Positions 1-7,966 of a stretch of DNA of 32,098 bases are shown piece by piece. The DNA lies in contig JAISJC010000045.1 in NCBI GenBank assembly GCA_031261745.1, forward strand, positions 1-32,098, read 5' to 3'. A program made the position numbers and the translations under genes. Source of the DNA: Oscillospiraceae bacterium. Lineage in GTDB: Bacteria > Bacillota > Clostridia > Oscillospirales > Oscillospiraceae. Numbering within the stretch: the stretch's first letter is position 1; each line of letters opens with the position of its first letter. The notes beneath the pieces were generated by a model. The model ran no database searches. It worked only from the letters and a program-made list of their open reading frames with translations, and had not been told where the DNA came from.

Positions 1-104
1 CTCAAATCATCTTTGTTGTACAAGATATTCACGGCTTGTTTGCGTTATTACCAATATTTGTCGCAGAAAAAATCTCAAAAAGTTACAAAAAGTGAAAAAA
101 ACTA

Positions 105-133
105 TTGAAAAAATAAATAGTACGGTGTATAAT
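105..133 (+). promoter_or_regulatory. sigma-A type promoter for the cdaR-ftsEX operon
   Basis: A -35 box TTGAAA (105-110) and a perfect -10 box TATAAT (128-133) are separated by 17 bp in an AT-rich stretch. The predicted transcript start is near 140, giving a leader of about 40 nt before the GTG start at 180. No other promoter-like sequence is evident between the genes up to 4116, so this probably drives all four. The first 100 bases of the window are AT-rich non-coding sequence in which I see nothing else. Confidence 0.75.
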
Positions 134-179
134 ATTTAGTGAATTTGACTAAGTAAATTGATTGAAGGTAGGTGTCGCC

Positions 180-1268
180 GTGTCCGGTAGAGTTTTTCAG
201 GGTTTGATTTTTCAAATGAGGGAAGCCACCCCGCGCCTTGTAGGCGTTTTAGATTCCGATGGAGTCATCATAGCGAGTACAAATTTATCACTGATCGGCC
301 AGCCGCTCGGTTCCGCTGTTCCGTCCGGTGAAGCCGGTACAGTGGAGTGCGCGGACGGGCGCACGTTCAAGACGCTTGAAGCCGGCATTTCCTCGCCCGG
401 TTACATCGTCTTTGCCGAGGGAGAGGACGAGCACGCGAAGGCTATTTGTATCCTCGCGTCGATCGCCGTCGCCGAGGCAAAAACGCATTACGAGGAAAAC
501 AACGACCGCTCCGCGTTTATCAAGAGCATTTTGTCGGATAATGTGCTGCCGGGGGATATCTATGTCCGCAGCCGCGATTTGGGCTTTATGTCCGACGCTC
601 CGCGCGCCGTTTTTCTGATTCGCCAGTCCGGTCAGGCTGACACGGCCGCCGTCGCGGTTATCCGCGATATGTTCCCAGATACGCAGAATGATTTCGTCGT
701 TTTCGTTTCGGCGAGTGACATTGTCCTCGTCGCGCAAATGCCGAATTCCGACGATTCGGAAAAACTGCTGTCCACCGCGACCGCGCTCGAAAAACGGTTG
801 CAGGAGGCGGGGATTTCCGACTTCGTTATTGGCATCGGCACCGCCGCAAAGAGCCTGCGGGAGCTTGCCGACCGCTACAAGGAGGCACAGGTCGCCATTG
901 ACGTCGTGCGCGTTTTTGACAACGAGCAGACGGTGATTTTCTATGAAAATCTCGGCATCGGACGGCTGATTTATCAGCTGCCGACGAAGCTGTGCGAGAT
1001 GTTCCTGTCGGAGGTTTTCAAGAAAAACCCGATTGAGGCGTTGGACACGGAGACGCTGTTCACGATCAACAAGTTTTTTGAGAACAATCTCAACGTGTCG
1101 GAGACGTCGCGCAAGCTGTTCGTCCACCGCAACACGCTCGTGTACCGCCTTGAAAAAATCAAGAAAATCACGGGACTTGACCTGCGCGAACTCGATCACG
1201 CAATTGTATTCAAGGTCGCGCTGATGGTCAAAAAGTACCTGAATTCGCAGATTGCGCCGCAGAATTAA
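180..1268 (+). CDS. CdaR/PucR-family helix-turn-helix transcriptional regulator
   Basis: A 362-residue regulator with a C-terminal PucR-type helix-turn-helix (about residues 290-350, with the characteristic VHRNTLVYRLEKI stretch), as in CdaR and other sugar-diacid regulators. The central part (about 115-265) resembles the degenerate GGDEF-like domain of this family. The N-terminal 100 residues look like a small sensory domain (LVGVLDSDGVIIAST); its ligand cannot be read from the sequence. I prefer the GTG start at 180, because GAAGGTAGGTG lies 6-15 nt upstream; an in-frame TTG at 162 has no ribosome site. The gene is 36 nt upstream of ftsE on the same strand and probably co-transcribed, which suggests it reports on cell-envelope or division state rather than sugar catabolism; that link is inference. 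I see no signal peptide, so it is cytoplasmic. Confidence 0.82.
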   Translation: MSGRVFQGLIFQMREATPRLVGVLDSDGVIIASTNLSLIGQPLGSAVPSGEAGTVECADGRTFKTLEAGISSPGYIVFAEGEDEHAKAICILASIAVAEAKTHYEENNDRSAFIKSILSDNVLPGDIYVRSRDLGFMSDAPRAVFLIRQSGQADTAAVAVIRDMFPDTQNDFVVFVSASDIVLVAQMPNSDDSEKLLSTATALEKRLQEAGISDFVIGIGTAAKSLRELADRYKEAQVAIDVVRVFDNEQTVIFYENLGIGRLIYQLPTKLCEMFLSEVFKKNPIEALDTETLFTINKFFENNLNVSETSRKLFVHRNTLVYRLEKIKKITGLDLRELDHAIVFKVALMVKKYLNSQIAPQN

Positions 1269-1304
1269 CATTCCACTGACAGCGCAAAATTTTATGGAGG
1301 ACAA

Positions 1305-1994
1305 ATGGTTCATTTACAAGATGTATTCAAGACCTACCCCAACGGGTCGAAGGCCTTAAAAGGCGTTTCGTTCGACCTCGCACCGGGGGAGTTCGCGTTT
1401 CTCGTCGGGCCGTCAGGCTCCGGGAAGTCAACGATAATCCGAATGCTGATTGGCGAGGTCGCGCCCACTGAGGGCGCGGTCGTCGTGTCAGGCTTCGATA
1501 TGGCGCGGATTCGCGCGCACAAGCTGCCGTATCTGCGGCGGAAAATCGGCGTAATCTTCCAGGATTTTCGCCTCATAGACAAGAAAACAGTATACGAGAA
1601 CGTCGCGTTCGCAATGCGCGCCGTCGGCAAAAGCACAAAAGAAATCCGCGCGCGCGTCCCGTATGTACTCAATCTCGTCGGGCTTGACGAAAAGTCAAAG
1701 TCGCGCCCGCCGGAGTTGTCCGGCGGAGAACAGCAGCGCGTCGCGATCGCGCGCGCGCTGGTGAACAATCCAGGGTTGATAATCGCGGACGAGCCCACCG
1801 GCAACCTCGACCCCGCGCGCAGTTTGGAGATACATACGCTGCTTCAAAAAATTAACGAACTCGGAACCACGGTTCTCGTCGTGACACACGAAAAGTCGCT
1901 CGTGGACGAGATGAGCCGCCGCGTCATCGCAATCGACGGCGGACGCATTATCAGCGACAGAACAGGCGGGTATGATTCAAATGGCGAGTATTAG
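1305..1994 (+). CDS. ftsE: cell division ATP-binding protein FtsE
   Basis: A 229-residue ABC ATPase with Walker A GPSGSGKS (about residues 36-43), the Q-loop in IFQDFRL, signature LSGGEQQR and Walker B LIIADEPTGNLD, all typical of FtsE. FtsE powers FtsX, a membrane protein that controls a peptidoglycan hydrolase outside the cell. The start ATG follows TATGGAGG at 1293-1300. The length matches the family (about 220-230 residues). The 3' end overlaps ftsX, implying translational coupling. The next gene but one is a coiled-coil M23 peptidase, the usual partner, which makes FtsE far more likely than a generic LolD-type ATPase. Confidence 0.96.
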   Translation: MVHLQDVFKTYPNGSKALKGVSFDLAPGEFAFLVGPSGSGKSTIIRMLIGEVAPTEGAVVVSGFDMARIRAHKLPYLRRKIGVIFQDFRLIDKKTVYENVAFAMRAVGKSTKEIRARVPYVLNLVGLDEKSKSRPPELSGGEQQRVAIARALVNNPGLIIADEPTGNLDPARSLEIHTLLQKINELGTTVLVVTHEKSLVDEMSRRVIAIDGGRIISDRTGGYDSNGEY

Positions 1995-2877
1995 AACGGG
2001 ATATTACGTCCGGGAGGGCGTTTCAAGTATTTTTACGCACGGTTTTATGTCGTTCGCGAGCGTTTTCATCATCGTCGCGTGCCTGATTATTATGGGCAGC
2101 TTCTCGCTCCTCGCCGTGAACGTCAACAAAATCATCGGTGAATTTGAGAACGAGAATGTCATTCTCGCCTACGTCGGAGAGGGTATCTCCGTCGAGGAGG
2201 CGCGCGCCTTGAAGAGCGATATTGAGGCTGTGCCGAACGTGAAATCGGCGCAGTTTACCTCGCGCGAGGAAGCGATGGAGACATTCATCTCAAAGTTTGA
2301 CGATAAGACGCGGTTTGAGAACATCGACGCGTCGGTTTTGCGCCACCGCTTCTCAATCTATGTCGAGGACGTCGCGGATATGGCTAAGACACAAATATAT
2401 ATCAGGGATATTCCGGGCATCGCGAAGGTCAACGCAAACCTGCTGATTGCCAAGGGCTTCGTGACAATCCGCAACATCGTTTCGGGCGTTTCCGTCGTCC
2501 TCGTCGCGGTGCTGCTCATCATTTCGCTGTTCATAATGTCTAACACAATCAAGCTCGCGACGTTTGAGCGGCGTGAGGAAATCGCGATAATGAAGATGGT
2601 CGGCGCGACAAACGCGTTTATCCGGTGGCCGTTCGCGTTTGAGGGGTTCATTCTCGGTCTGCTCGGCTCGCTGTTCGCGTTTCTGGCGCAGTGGGGGTTG
2701 TACCTCGTCGTCAGCGAGGCGATAATCAACAACGGAACCTTCGGCTCGACCGGATTCCTGCATACGATTCCGTTTTCGCACGTCGCGCTGCCGCTGTTCA
2801 TCGTGTTCATCGCAATCGGTTTCGGCGTCGGCATAATCGGCTCGAATACCGCAATCCGTAAATATTTGAAGGTGTAA
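1981..2877 (+). CDS. ftsX: cell division permease-like protein FtsX
   Basis: A 298-residue protein with the FtsX layout: one N-terminal membrane helix (about residues 20-45), an extracellular domain (about 50-165) and three C-terminal helices including the FtsX/MacB-type segment with FERREEIAIMKMVGA. FtsX does not transport; it passes the ATPase state of FtsE to an extracellular hydrolase. I chose ATG 1981 because AGGCGGG lies about 10 nt upstream; ATG 1972, three codons earlier in frame, is also possible but sits only 1-2 nt after that sequence. Either start overlaps ftsE (by 14 or 23 nt). The stop is 3 nt before the start of the M23 peptidase gene. Confidence 0.94.
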   Translation: MASIRTGYYVREGVSSIFTHGFMSFASVFIIVACLIIMGSFSLLAVNVNKIIGEFENENVILAYVGEGISVEEARALKSDIEAVPNVKSAQFTSREEAMETFISKFDDKTRFENIDASVLRHRFSIYVEDVADMAKTQIYIRDIPGIAKVNANLLIAKGFVTIRNIVSGVSVVLVAVLLIISLFIMSNTIKLATFERREEIAIMKMVGATNAFIRWPFAFEGFILGLLGSLFAFLAQWGLYLVVSEAIINNGTFGSTGFLHTIPFSHVALPLFIVFIAIGFGVGIIGSNTAIRKYLKV

Positions 2878-2880
2878 TCA

Positions 2881-4116
2881 ATGAAAAACAATAAGAACTT
2901 TGCGCGAATAGTCGCCGTAATACTGGCGATTATGATGTTGCTGTCGCTGCTGCTCGTCGCGTTTAACGCGACGGCGAGCGCGGTCACACAGTCGCAGATT
3001 GACAAACTCAAATCGAAATCCAAGGAGCTGAACGACCAGAAGCGCGCCATCCAGTCGGAGATCAATTCGCTGAAATATGAACAGCTCTCCGCGACGGCAA
3101 AAAAGACCGTTCTCGACAACCGCATCGCCCTCACGGAGGACGAAATTGACAACATCAATGAGACGATTGATCTTTATTACGGTCTGATTGAGGACAAAGA
3201 AGCCGAGGTTGACGAGGCGCAGAGGCGCGAGAACGCGCAGCTCGAACTGTACAAGCGGCGCGTGCGCGATATGGAAGAAAACGGCGCGGTCAGCTACATA
3301 GCCGTCGTGTTTGACGCGGCGAGTTTCTCGGATTTGCTTGCGCGCATAGACTTCGTGAGCGACATTATGCGCTCCGATGAGGCGGCGTACAACGACCTCG
3401 TTCGGGCGCGGCTCGAAACAGTCGCGGCGCGTGATGCGCTCATTCAGGCCGTCGCCGAGCAGGAAGCGGAGCGCGTCACGCTTCAAGAGAAGCAGGCGGA
3501 GCTGGAATTGCAGGTTGAGGAGTCAATCGCGCTGCTCGAAGAGCTGCAAAAGGATATTGACGTCGAAAACGCTATGCTGCAAGAGAAGAACGCGGAGAAC
3601 GACCGCTTGCAGAAAGAAATTCAGCAGAAAATGCAGGAGCTGCGCGAGCAGGAGGAGGCCGCCGCAAAGGCGGGCAATGCGTCCGGTACGGTCAAAGGGA
3701 CGGGTACGCTGCAATGGCCGGCGGTCAGCAATGTCGTGACGAGTGAGTTCGGCACGCGCCGCGACCCCGTCGGCGGCAAGATTATTCGCCAGCACACGGG
3801 TATCGATATTCGGGCGAGCTACGGCTCGAACATCTACGCGGCAGACGGCGGCAAGGTGCTGACCGCGATGTACAGTTCCAGCTACGGCAACTACGTCGTT
3901 ATCAGCCACGGCGCAGGAATGACGACGTTGTACGGTCATATGTCAAAGCTGAAAGTCAAGGTTGGAGACACCGTATCCAAGGGCACGGTCATCGGTGCCG
4001 CAGGCTCCACGGGCAACAGCACGGCGACGCATCTGCACTTCGAGGTTGCGATCAACGGCGACCGAAAGAATCCGCTGAACTACTTCGACAAGAGCGGGTA
4101 TACGATCAAGGGATAA
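2881..4116 (+). CDS. secreted coiled-coil M23 peptidase (FtsEX-activated murein hydrolase, PcsB/EnvC-like)
   Basis: A 411-residue exported protein: an N-terminal signal or anchor segment (about residues 8-32), a long coiled coil rich in E, K, Q and L (about 35-260), a short linker, and a C-terminal LytM/M23 metallopeptidase domain (about 280-405). Zinc-site motifs are intact: HTGID (H305, D309) and HLHFE (H384, H386), plus YGHM. M23 enzymes cut peptide bonds in peptidoglycan cross-bridges or stem peptides. Position directly after ftsEX (3-nt gap, GAAGGTG ribosome site) and the coiled coil match EnvC and CwlO/PcsB-type FtsEX partners, although CwlO and PcsB themselves carry different catalytic domains. 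The operon ends in a strong terminator 16 nt after the stop. Confidence 0.93.
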   Translation: MKNNKNFARIVAVILAIMMLLSLLLVAFNATASAVTQSQIDKLKSKSKELNDQKRAIQSEINSLKYEQLSATAKKTVLDNRIALTEDEIDNINETIDLYYGLIEDKEAEVDEAQRRENAQLELYKRRVRDMEENGAVSYIAVVFDAASFSDLLARIDFVSDIMRSDEAAYNDLVRARLETVAARDALIQAVAEQEAERVTLQEKQAELELQVEESIALLEELQKDIDVENAMLQEKNAENDRLQKEIQQKMQELREQEEAAAKAGNASGTVKGTGTLQWPAVSNVVTSEFGTRRDPVGGKIIRQHTGIDIRASYGSNIYAADGGKVLTAMYSSSYGNYVVISHGAGMTTLYGHMSKLKVKVGDTVSKGTVIGAAGSTGNSTATHLHFEVAINGDRKNPLNYFDKSGYTIKG

Positions 4117-4131
4117 ACCACAGAAAACACG

Positions 4132-4163
4132 AACACCCCGCGGAATTTCCGCGGGGTGTTTTT
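4132..4163. terminator. bidirectional Rho-independent terminator
   Basis: A 12-bp GC-rich stem (AACACCCCGCGG, pairing with CCGCGGGGTGTT) around a 5-nt AATTT loop is followed by a T run to 4163. It lies between the stop of the M23 gene (plus strand) and the stop of a minus-strand membrane protein gene at 4177. AA and TT at the stem ends make it usable from both sides, although the T run is better on the plus strand. Confidence 0.88.
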
Positions 4164-4176
4164 GCAGCTCAATATA

Positions 4177-4641
4177 TCAGTTAATCAGCGAATAAATATC
4201 GGGGACGTGTCTGCGCCGCAGCAGTATTCCGGCGAAGAGCCAGCCCGCCGCGAGAACGTCCATCGCGATATAAGTCGCCGCGAAATTCATCGTCACGGCG
4301 GCGATGCCGTACAGAGGCGTGATGGCCGGTATCGCAATAAAAACCAGACCGCCGAAGGCGAAGCCCGTCCACATTGTCACCGTGCCCAACAGGGCGGAGA
4401 GCAGCAAAACGGCGGAAAAAACGATTGAGAGTGTCAGCGAGCTTTTGCGTTTTGCGTTAAATACGTGATACGCGACCCAGAACGCGACATATATCAGCGT
4501 AACAGCGGCGTTAAAGGTTGCGGACTGGTCGCCGTACATCATACCGCTGAAATTCAGGGCGCAGCAGACGACGAACACCGCGAACGCGGAGACTTTCCAG
4601 AGCGCGGAGGCGTGATTTTTTGCAAACTTGATAACAGGCAT
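4177..4641 (-). CDS. small integral membrane protein of unknown function
   Basis: A 154-residue, very hydrophobic protein that I do not recognise. Four to five membrane segments can be seen (about residues 15-35, 45-62, 70-92, 95-118 and 120-140), ending in a basic cytoplasmic-looking tail with LLRRRHVPD. There is no signal peptide site, no lipobox and no catalytic motif. AAGGAG lies 7-12 nt before the ATG. It is the last gene of the long minus-strand run, 26 nt after the mannosyltransferase gene, so it may assist glycosylation or membrane processes; this is a guess from position only. Confidence 0.7.
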   Translation of the reverse strand: MPVIKFAKNHASALWKVSAFAVFVVCCALNFSGMMYGDQSATFNAAVTLIYVAFWVAYHVFNAKRKSSLTLSIVFSAVLLLSALLGTVTMWTGFAFGGLVFIAIPAITPLYGIAAVTMNFAATYIAMDVLAAGWLFAGILLRRRHVPDIYSLIN

Positions 4642-4667
4642 TATTTTTTCTCCTTAAATTTCAGCGG

Positions 4668-6584
4668 CTACAAAGGCCAGCTTGGGAACCATTTGAGTAC
4701 GCCTTTGATGTAGCTTTCCGGCACGACCATACCGGACAGAACGGGATAGAACAGCGCGAAAAGTACGCCCGCAGAAGCGGTGAAGCCGATCATCGTGCGG
4801 CGGCCCTCGCGCCCGCCGCGCTCAACGCAGGTGCTGAACAAATGCGCCAGCGCGAGGACGAGGAAAATCGTAGACGGGAAGTAGTGATACGCGAACACGA
4901 CGCGCGAAATGGACATCCAAGGCACAAGCTGCGAGAGGTATCCGATGATGATTATCAACGCCTTGGCGTCCTTGAACCTAAATACGCGGACGAACATCGC
5001 GACGATTGCGGCGAAACCGAACCACCAGACGAGCGGGTTACCGAACGCGGAAAACGTGGATTTCATACCCTCGGCGGGGCGGTCTGTGTAATAGAGAATC
5101 GGGCGCGCGTCGGCGATCCATTGCAGCCACGTCGAGGAATACGGGTGCGTCGCCTGCAAGCCGGAGTGGTACCTGAACGTGTTGACCTGTACGTTCCAAA
5201 TCATACGGTAGTAATCGACATTCCAGAGCATTCCGCCGCGCACAGTCATATCTTTCGCGCGCCCGAACGGAATATAACTCAAAATATAGATGATAACCGG
5301 AATGACGATAAAGAAAGCCGCCGTAACCGCAAGGGTTTTAACCACGCGCAGCGAGTAAACGCCGGGGGAACCGTCCTCATAGCAGTATTTATAGTCTGCG
5401 ACGAGCTTCGCGATATACATAACGAGCAGACCGAAACCGGCGTAGATGACGATCCACTTCGTCGCCGCGCCCACGCCGAAAAACAGACCGGACAGGAACA
5501 GCGGACGCATATTCGCGCGCCAGTCGCCGTCGCCCTCAGTCGTGAGAAAGCGGTACATAAACAGATACGCGAGAATGATGAAAAACACCGGATACGTGTC
5601 CACGGTCGCGATTCGCGTCTGAGTGAAGCGCATAAAATCGAAGCCGAGCAGCAGTGTTCCGCACAGCGCGACGGACGTTTTACCGAACATATTCTTGATC
5701 AGAACGTACAGCGCGGCGAGCATAGCGACGCCGAACGCCGTCCCCATCACGCGCCAGCCGAACGGCGTCATATGGAATAGCTCAATGCCGATTGAAATTA
5801 TCGTCTTGCCGAGCGGCGGGTGAACGGTTTCGTACGGATATATGTTCCGGACGGTCTCGTACGCGGTGCGCCCGTGATAGATCTCGTCGAAGTACATACT
5901 GTTCATATAAGTCGAGCGTTCGGGGATAAGCTCCTGCTCGTCGAACAGCTCTTTCGCGCCGTCAACCGGCGTGACGAGTTTGCCGTCCCAGTCATAGATC
6001 GCAAGCTCGCCGAGTTCCAGCGGCTTGGAATCGTTCTGCGATTTCACCATAGTCAACCGGATAAAACGGGCGTCAAAGGCGAGTATATTGAGCATATCGG
6101 CGGTACGCCACTTGAATAAATCCGCGTGGGACTGCCCCATAGCCGTCGGGTGCTTATCGGGGAGCGCGGACGGCAGCTCGACCCAATTCAAGCCATCCTG
6201 CGAGTGTTCAAGGCGGTAATCGCCGATCCACAGACCGGTATAGAACATCACTTTCGTAACGGACGTCCCCTCCGGGAGTGTGATAATTGTGCTGTCGCGC
6301 GCCTCCGTAAAGCGGTAAAATGTCTGCGGCGCGGTGAAATCGCCGAGCTTGAAGAACGAAATAAACGAAAACAAGGCGAGGATTATCGCGAGCGGCGCAA
6401 TATCGACGCGCGCCATCGGGTGGAACTTGAACTCAAAGCGAAAGCGCGGACGCGTAACGGCGCGGGAAATCCATTCGAGCGTCCCGTCACGCGGACGGAC
6501 GAACCGAACGTAGTATGAGAAAAAGAGCGCGCCGGAAAGCGCGGTCAACGCAATCATTAAGTAAGTCAAATTCGGGAATGTCAT
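4668..6584 (-). CDS. PMT-family (GT39) glycosyltransferase with discoidin-like insert
   Basis: A 638-residue polytopic protein of the dolichyl-phosphate-mannose protein mannosyltransferase family. It carries the family's acidic loop motif MYFDEIYHGRTAYE (DE at residues 233-234) and HPPLGK (255-260), then about nine or ten membrane helices. Such enzymes use a lipid-linked sugar, in bacteria polyprenyl-phosphate mannose, to O-glycosylate exported proteins. Unusually, two membrane helices (about 7-27 and 62-80) precede an extracytoplasmic stretch of about 120 residues (85-205) resembling an F5/8 type C (discoidin) fold, with SQDGLNWVEL and FDARFIRLTMV. The start is ATG 6584, 10 nt after the rluD stop, with GAGGT upstream. 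The protein substrate is unknown; exported proteins in general, including the SLH protein in this window, are candidates. Confidence 0.87.
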   Translation of the reverse strand: MTFPNLTYLMIALTALSGALFFSYYVRFVRPRDGTLEWISRAVTRPRFRFEFKFHPMARVDIAPLAIILALFSFISFFKLGDFTAPQTFYRFTEARDSTIITLPEGTSVTKVMFYTGLWIGDYRLEHSQDGLNWVELPSALPDKHPTAMGQSHADLFKWRTADMLNILAFDARFIRLTMVKSQNDSKPLELGELAIYDWDGKLVTPVDGAKELFDEQELIPERSTYMNSMYFDEIYHGRTAYETVRNIYPYETVHPPLGKTIISIGIELFHMTPFGWRVMGTAFGVAMLAALYVLIKNMFGKTSVALCGTLLLGFDFMRFTQTRIATVDTYPVFFIILAYLFMYRFLTTEGDGDWRANMRPLFLSGLFFGVGAATKWIVIYAGFGLLVMYIAKLVADYKYCYEDGSPGVYSLRVVKTLAVTAAFFIVIPVIIYILSYIPFGRAKDMTVRGGMLWNVDYYRMIWNVQVNTFRYHSGLQATHPYSSTWLQWIADARPILYYTDRPAEGMKSTFSAFGNPLVWWFGFAAIVAMFVRVFRFKDAKALIIIIGYLSQLVPWMSISRVVFAYHYFPSTIFLVLALAHLFSTCVERGGREGRRTMIGFTASAGVLFALFYPVLSGMVVPESYIKGVLKWFPSWPL

Positions 6585-6594
6585 AGGATTTACC

Positions 6595-7506
6595 TCAACG
6601 CGATATTTTCAATAAAACATCGGCAAAATACGGCGGCAGCTCCGCTGTAACGTGAATCTCTTCACCCGTGCGCGGGTGAGTGAACCGCAATTCACGCGCG
6701 TGCAGACACTGACCTGTGAGCTTTATCCGCGTGTCGCGCCCGCCGTAAACCTCGTCGCCGAGAATCGGGTGACCGATACTCGCCATATGGACGCGAATCT
6801 GGTGCGTGCGCCCCGTTTCCAAGCGGCAGCGCGCGTGCGTGAAGCCGGGATACCGCGCGATGACCTCGTAATGCGTGACCGCCGCGCGCGAATTTTTGTC
6901 CGTAACCGCCATCTTCTTGCGCTCCGTCGGGTGGCGGCCAATCGGCGCGCTGATCGTCCCCGCGTCCTGCGGCAGCTTGCCGCGCACGACGCACTCATAG
7001 GTGCGCGAGAGCGTGTGATCGCTGAGTTGTGCCGCCAGTTTGCGGTGGGCATAGTCGTTTTTCGCCGCGATAATCAGCCCCGACGTGTCGCGGTCAATGC
7101 GGTGGACAATACCGGGGCGCATAACGCCGCCGATGCCGGAAAGACTGTCGCCGCAGTGGTGCAGCAGCGCGTTGACGAGCGTACCGTCCGCGTGACCCGG
7201 CGCGGGGTGGACGACCATTCCACGCGGCTTGTTCACGACAATCACGTCGCCGTCCTCAAACACGACGTCGAGCGGAATATCCTGCGCGACGTTCTCCGCC
7301 GGTGCGGAATCGGGGATTTCAACGTCAAAACTCTCGCCGGCGATGACCTTGTGCGACTTCGCGACGGCTCTGCCTTTTCGCGTCACGCCGCCGTTTTCGA
7401 GCAGGCGCGCGGCGGCGGAGCGCGTAAGCTCCGGCAGCATTGAAGCGAGAAAAACATCGACGCGCAGGCCGCCCGCGTCCTCGCCTACGCTAAGTGTTGT
7501 TGTCAT
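6595..7506 (-). CDS. rluD: RluA/RluD-family 23S rRNA pseudouridine synthase
   Basis: A 303-residue protein with an N-terminal S4 RNA-binding domain (about residues 10-70; VDVFLASMLPELTRS) and an RluA-type catalytic domain with the active-site motif HRIDRDTSGL, whose aspartate makes the covalent RNA adduct. The family isomerises uridines in 23S rRNA or tRNA; the place next to lspA matches B. subtilis ylyB. The RluD assignment within RluA/RluC/RluD is by context and length, so the exact target is uncertain. I start at ATG 7506, overlapping the lspA end by 17 nt; a TTG two codons earlier (7512) is possible. No good ribosome site is visible, so translation is probably coupled to lspA. Confidence 0.9.
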   Translation of the reverse strand: MTTTLSVGEDAGGLRVDVFLASMLPELTRSAAARLLENGGVTRKGRAVAKSHKVIAGESFDVEIPDSAPAENVAQDIPLDVVFEDGDVIVVNKPRGMVVHPAPGHADGTLVNALLHHCGDSLSGIGGVMRPGIVHRIDRDTSGLIIAAKNDYAHRKLAAQLSDHTLSRTYECVVRGKLPQDAGTISAPIGRHPTERKKMAVTDKNSRAAVTHYEVIARYPGFTHARCRLETGRTHQIRVHMASIGHPILGDEVYGGRDTRIKLTGQCLHARELRFTHPRTGEEIHVTAELPPYFADVLLKISR

Positions 7507-7966
7507 CGGCAATTGTATGCGTCTTTTTCGACATCTCGAACGTGATGATGTAGATAATCAAAGCGGCTCCGCCGAGCGTGATGAAGATGTCCGCGACGTT
7601 GAAAATCGCGAAAGTCACAAACTCGGTCTCAAACATATCGAGGACTTTTCCCGTCAGGATTCTGTCTATGAGGTTCCCGACGGCCCCGCCGAGGATCGCC
7701 GCAGCGCACCATCGCCCGAAGCCCGTGAGCTTTTTTGCCGCGATGATATAGATAATCGCAAGCGCGCAGACCGACGAGACGCCGACAAGAACCCAGCGCA
7801 TATTCGCGAGGATTGAGAACGCCGCGCCGGGGTTCTCAACGTTTGTGATGTGAATTATGCCCGGAATGAGCGGGAACGCGGTACCCGGCTCCACAGCCCA
7901 CATTACCCACAGCTTGACCGCGCGGTCAAGCGCGACGATAACCGCGGCGAAGATAAAATACCACAT
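7490..7966 (-). CDS. lspA: lipoprotein signal peptidase II
   Basis: A 158-residue membrane aspartic protease with four hydrophobic helices. Both catalytic aspartates are present: GNLIDRI (D101) and FNVADIFI (D126). It cleaves the signal peptide of diacylglyceryl-modified prolipoproteins just before the lipobox cysteine; OppA in this window is a predicted substrate. Its start codon shares one base with the ileS stop (TGATG), and AAGG lies upstream, so it is coupled to ileS as in many Firmicutes and proteobacteria. Length is normal for the family. The C-terminal tail is short and hydrophilic. Confidence 0.97.
   Translation of the reverse strand: MWYFIFAAVIVALDRAVKLWVMWAVEPGTAFPLIPGIIHITNVENPGAAFSILANMRWVLVGVSSVCALAIIYIIAAKKLTGFGRWCAAAILGGAVGNLIDRILTGKVLDMFETEFVTFAIFNVADIFITLGGAALIIYIITFEMSKKTHTIADDNNT

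Noticed and set aside
288..1313. Long minus-strand open frame opposite the CdaR-type regulator
   Set aside because: It is arginine-rich low-quality sequence with no motif or ribosome site, mirrored from a real gene; such shadow frames are common in this GC-rich DNA.
4842..5780. 312-codon plus-strand frame opposite the mannosyltransferase gene
   Set aside because: Its composition (very rich in R, E, D and H) is that of an antisense shadow, and the opposite strand encodes a clear PMT-family protein.
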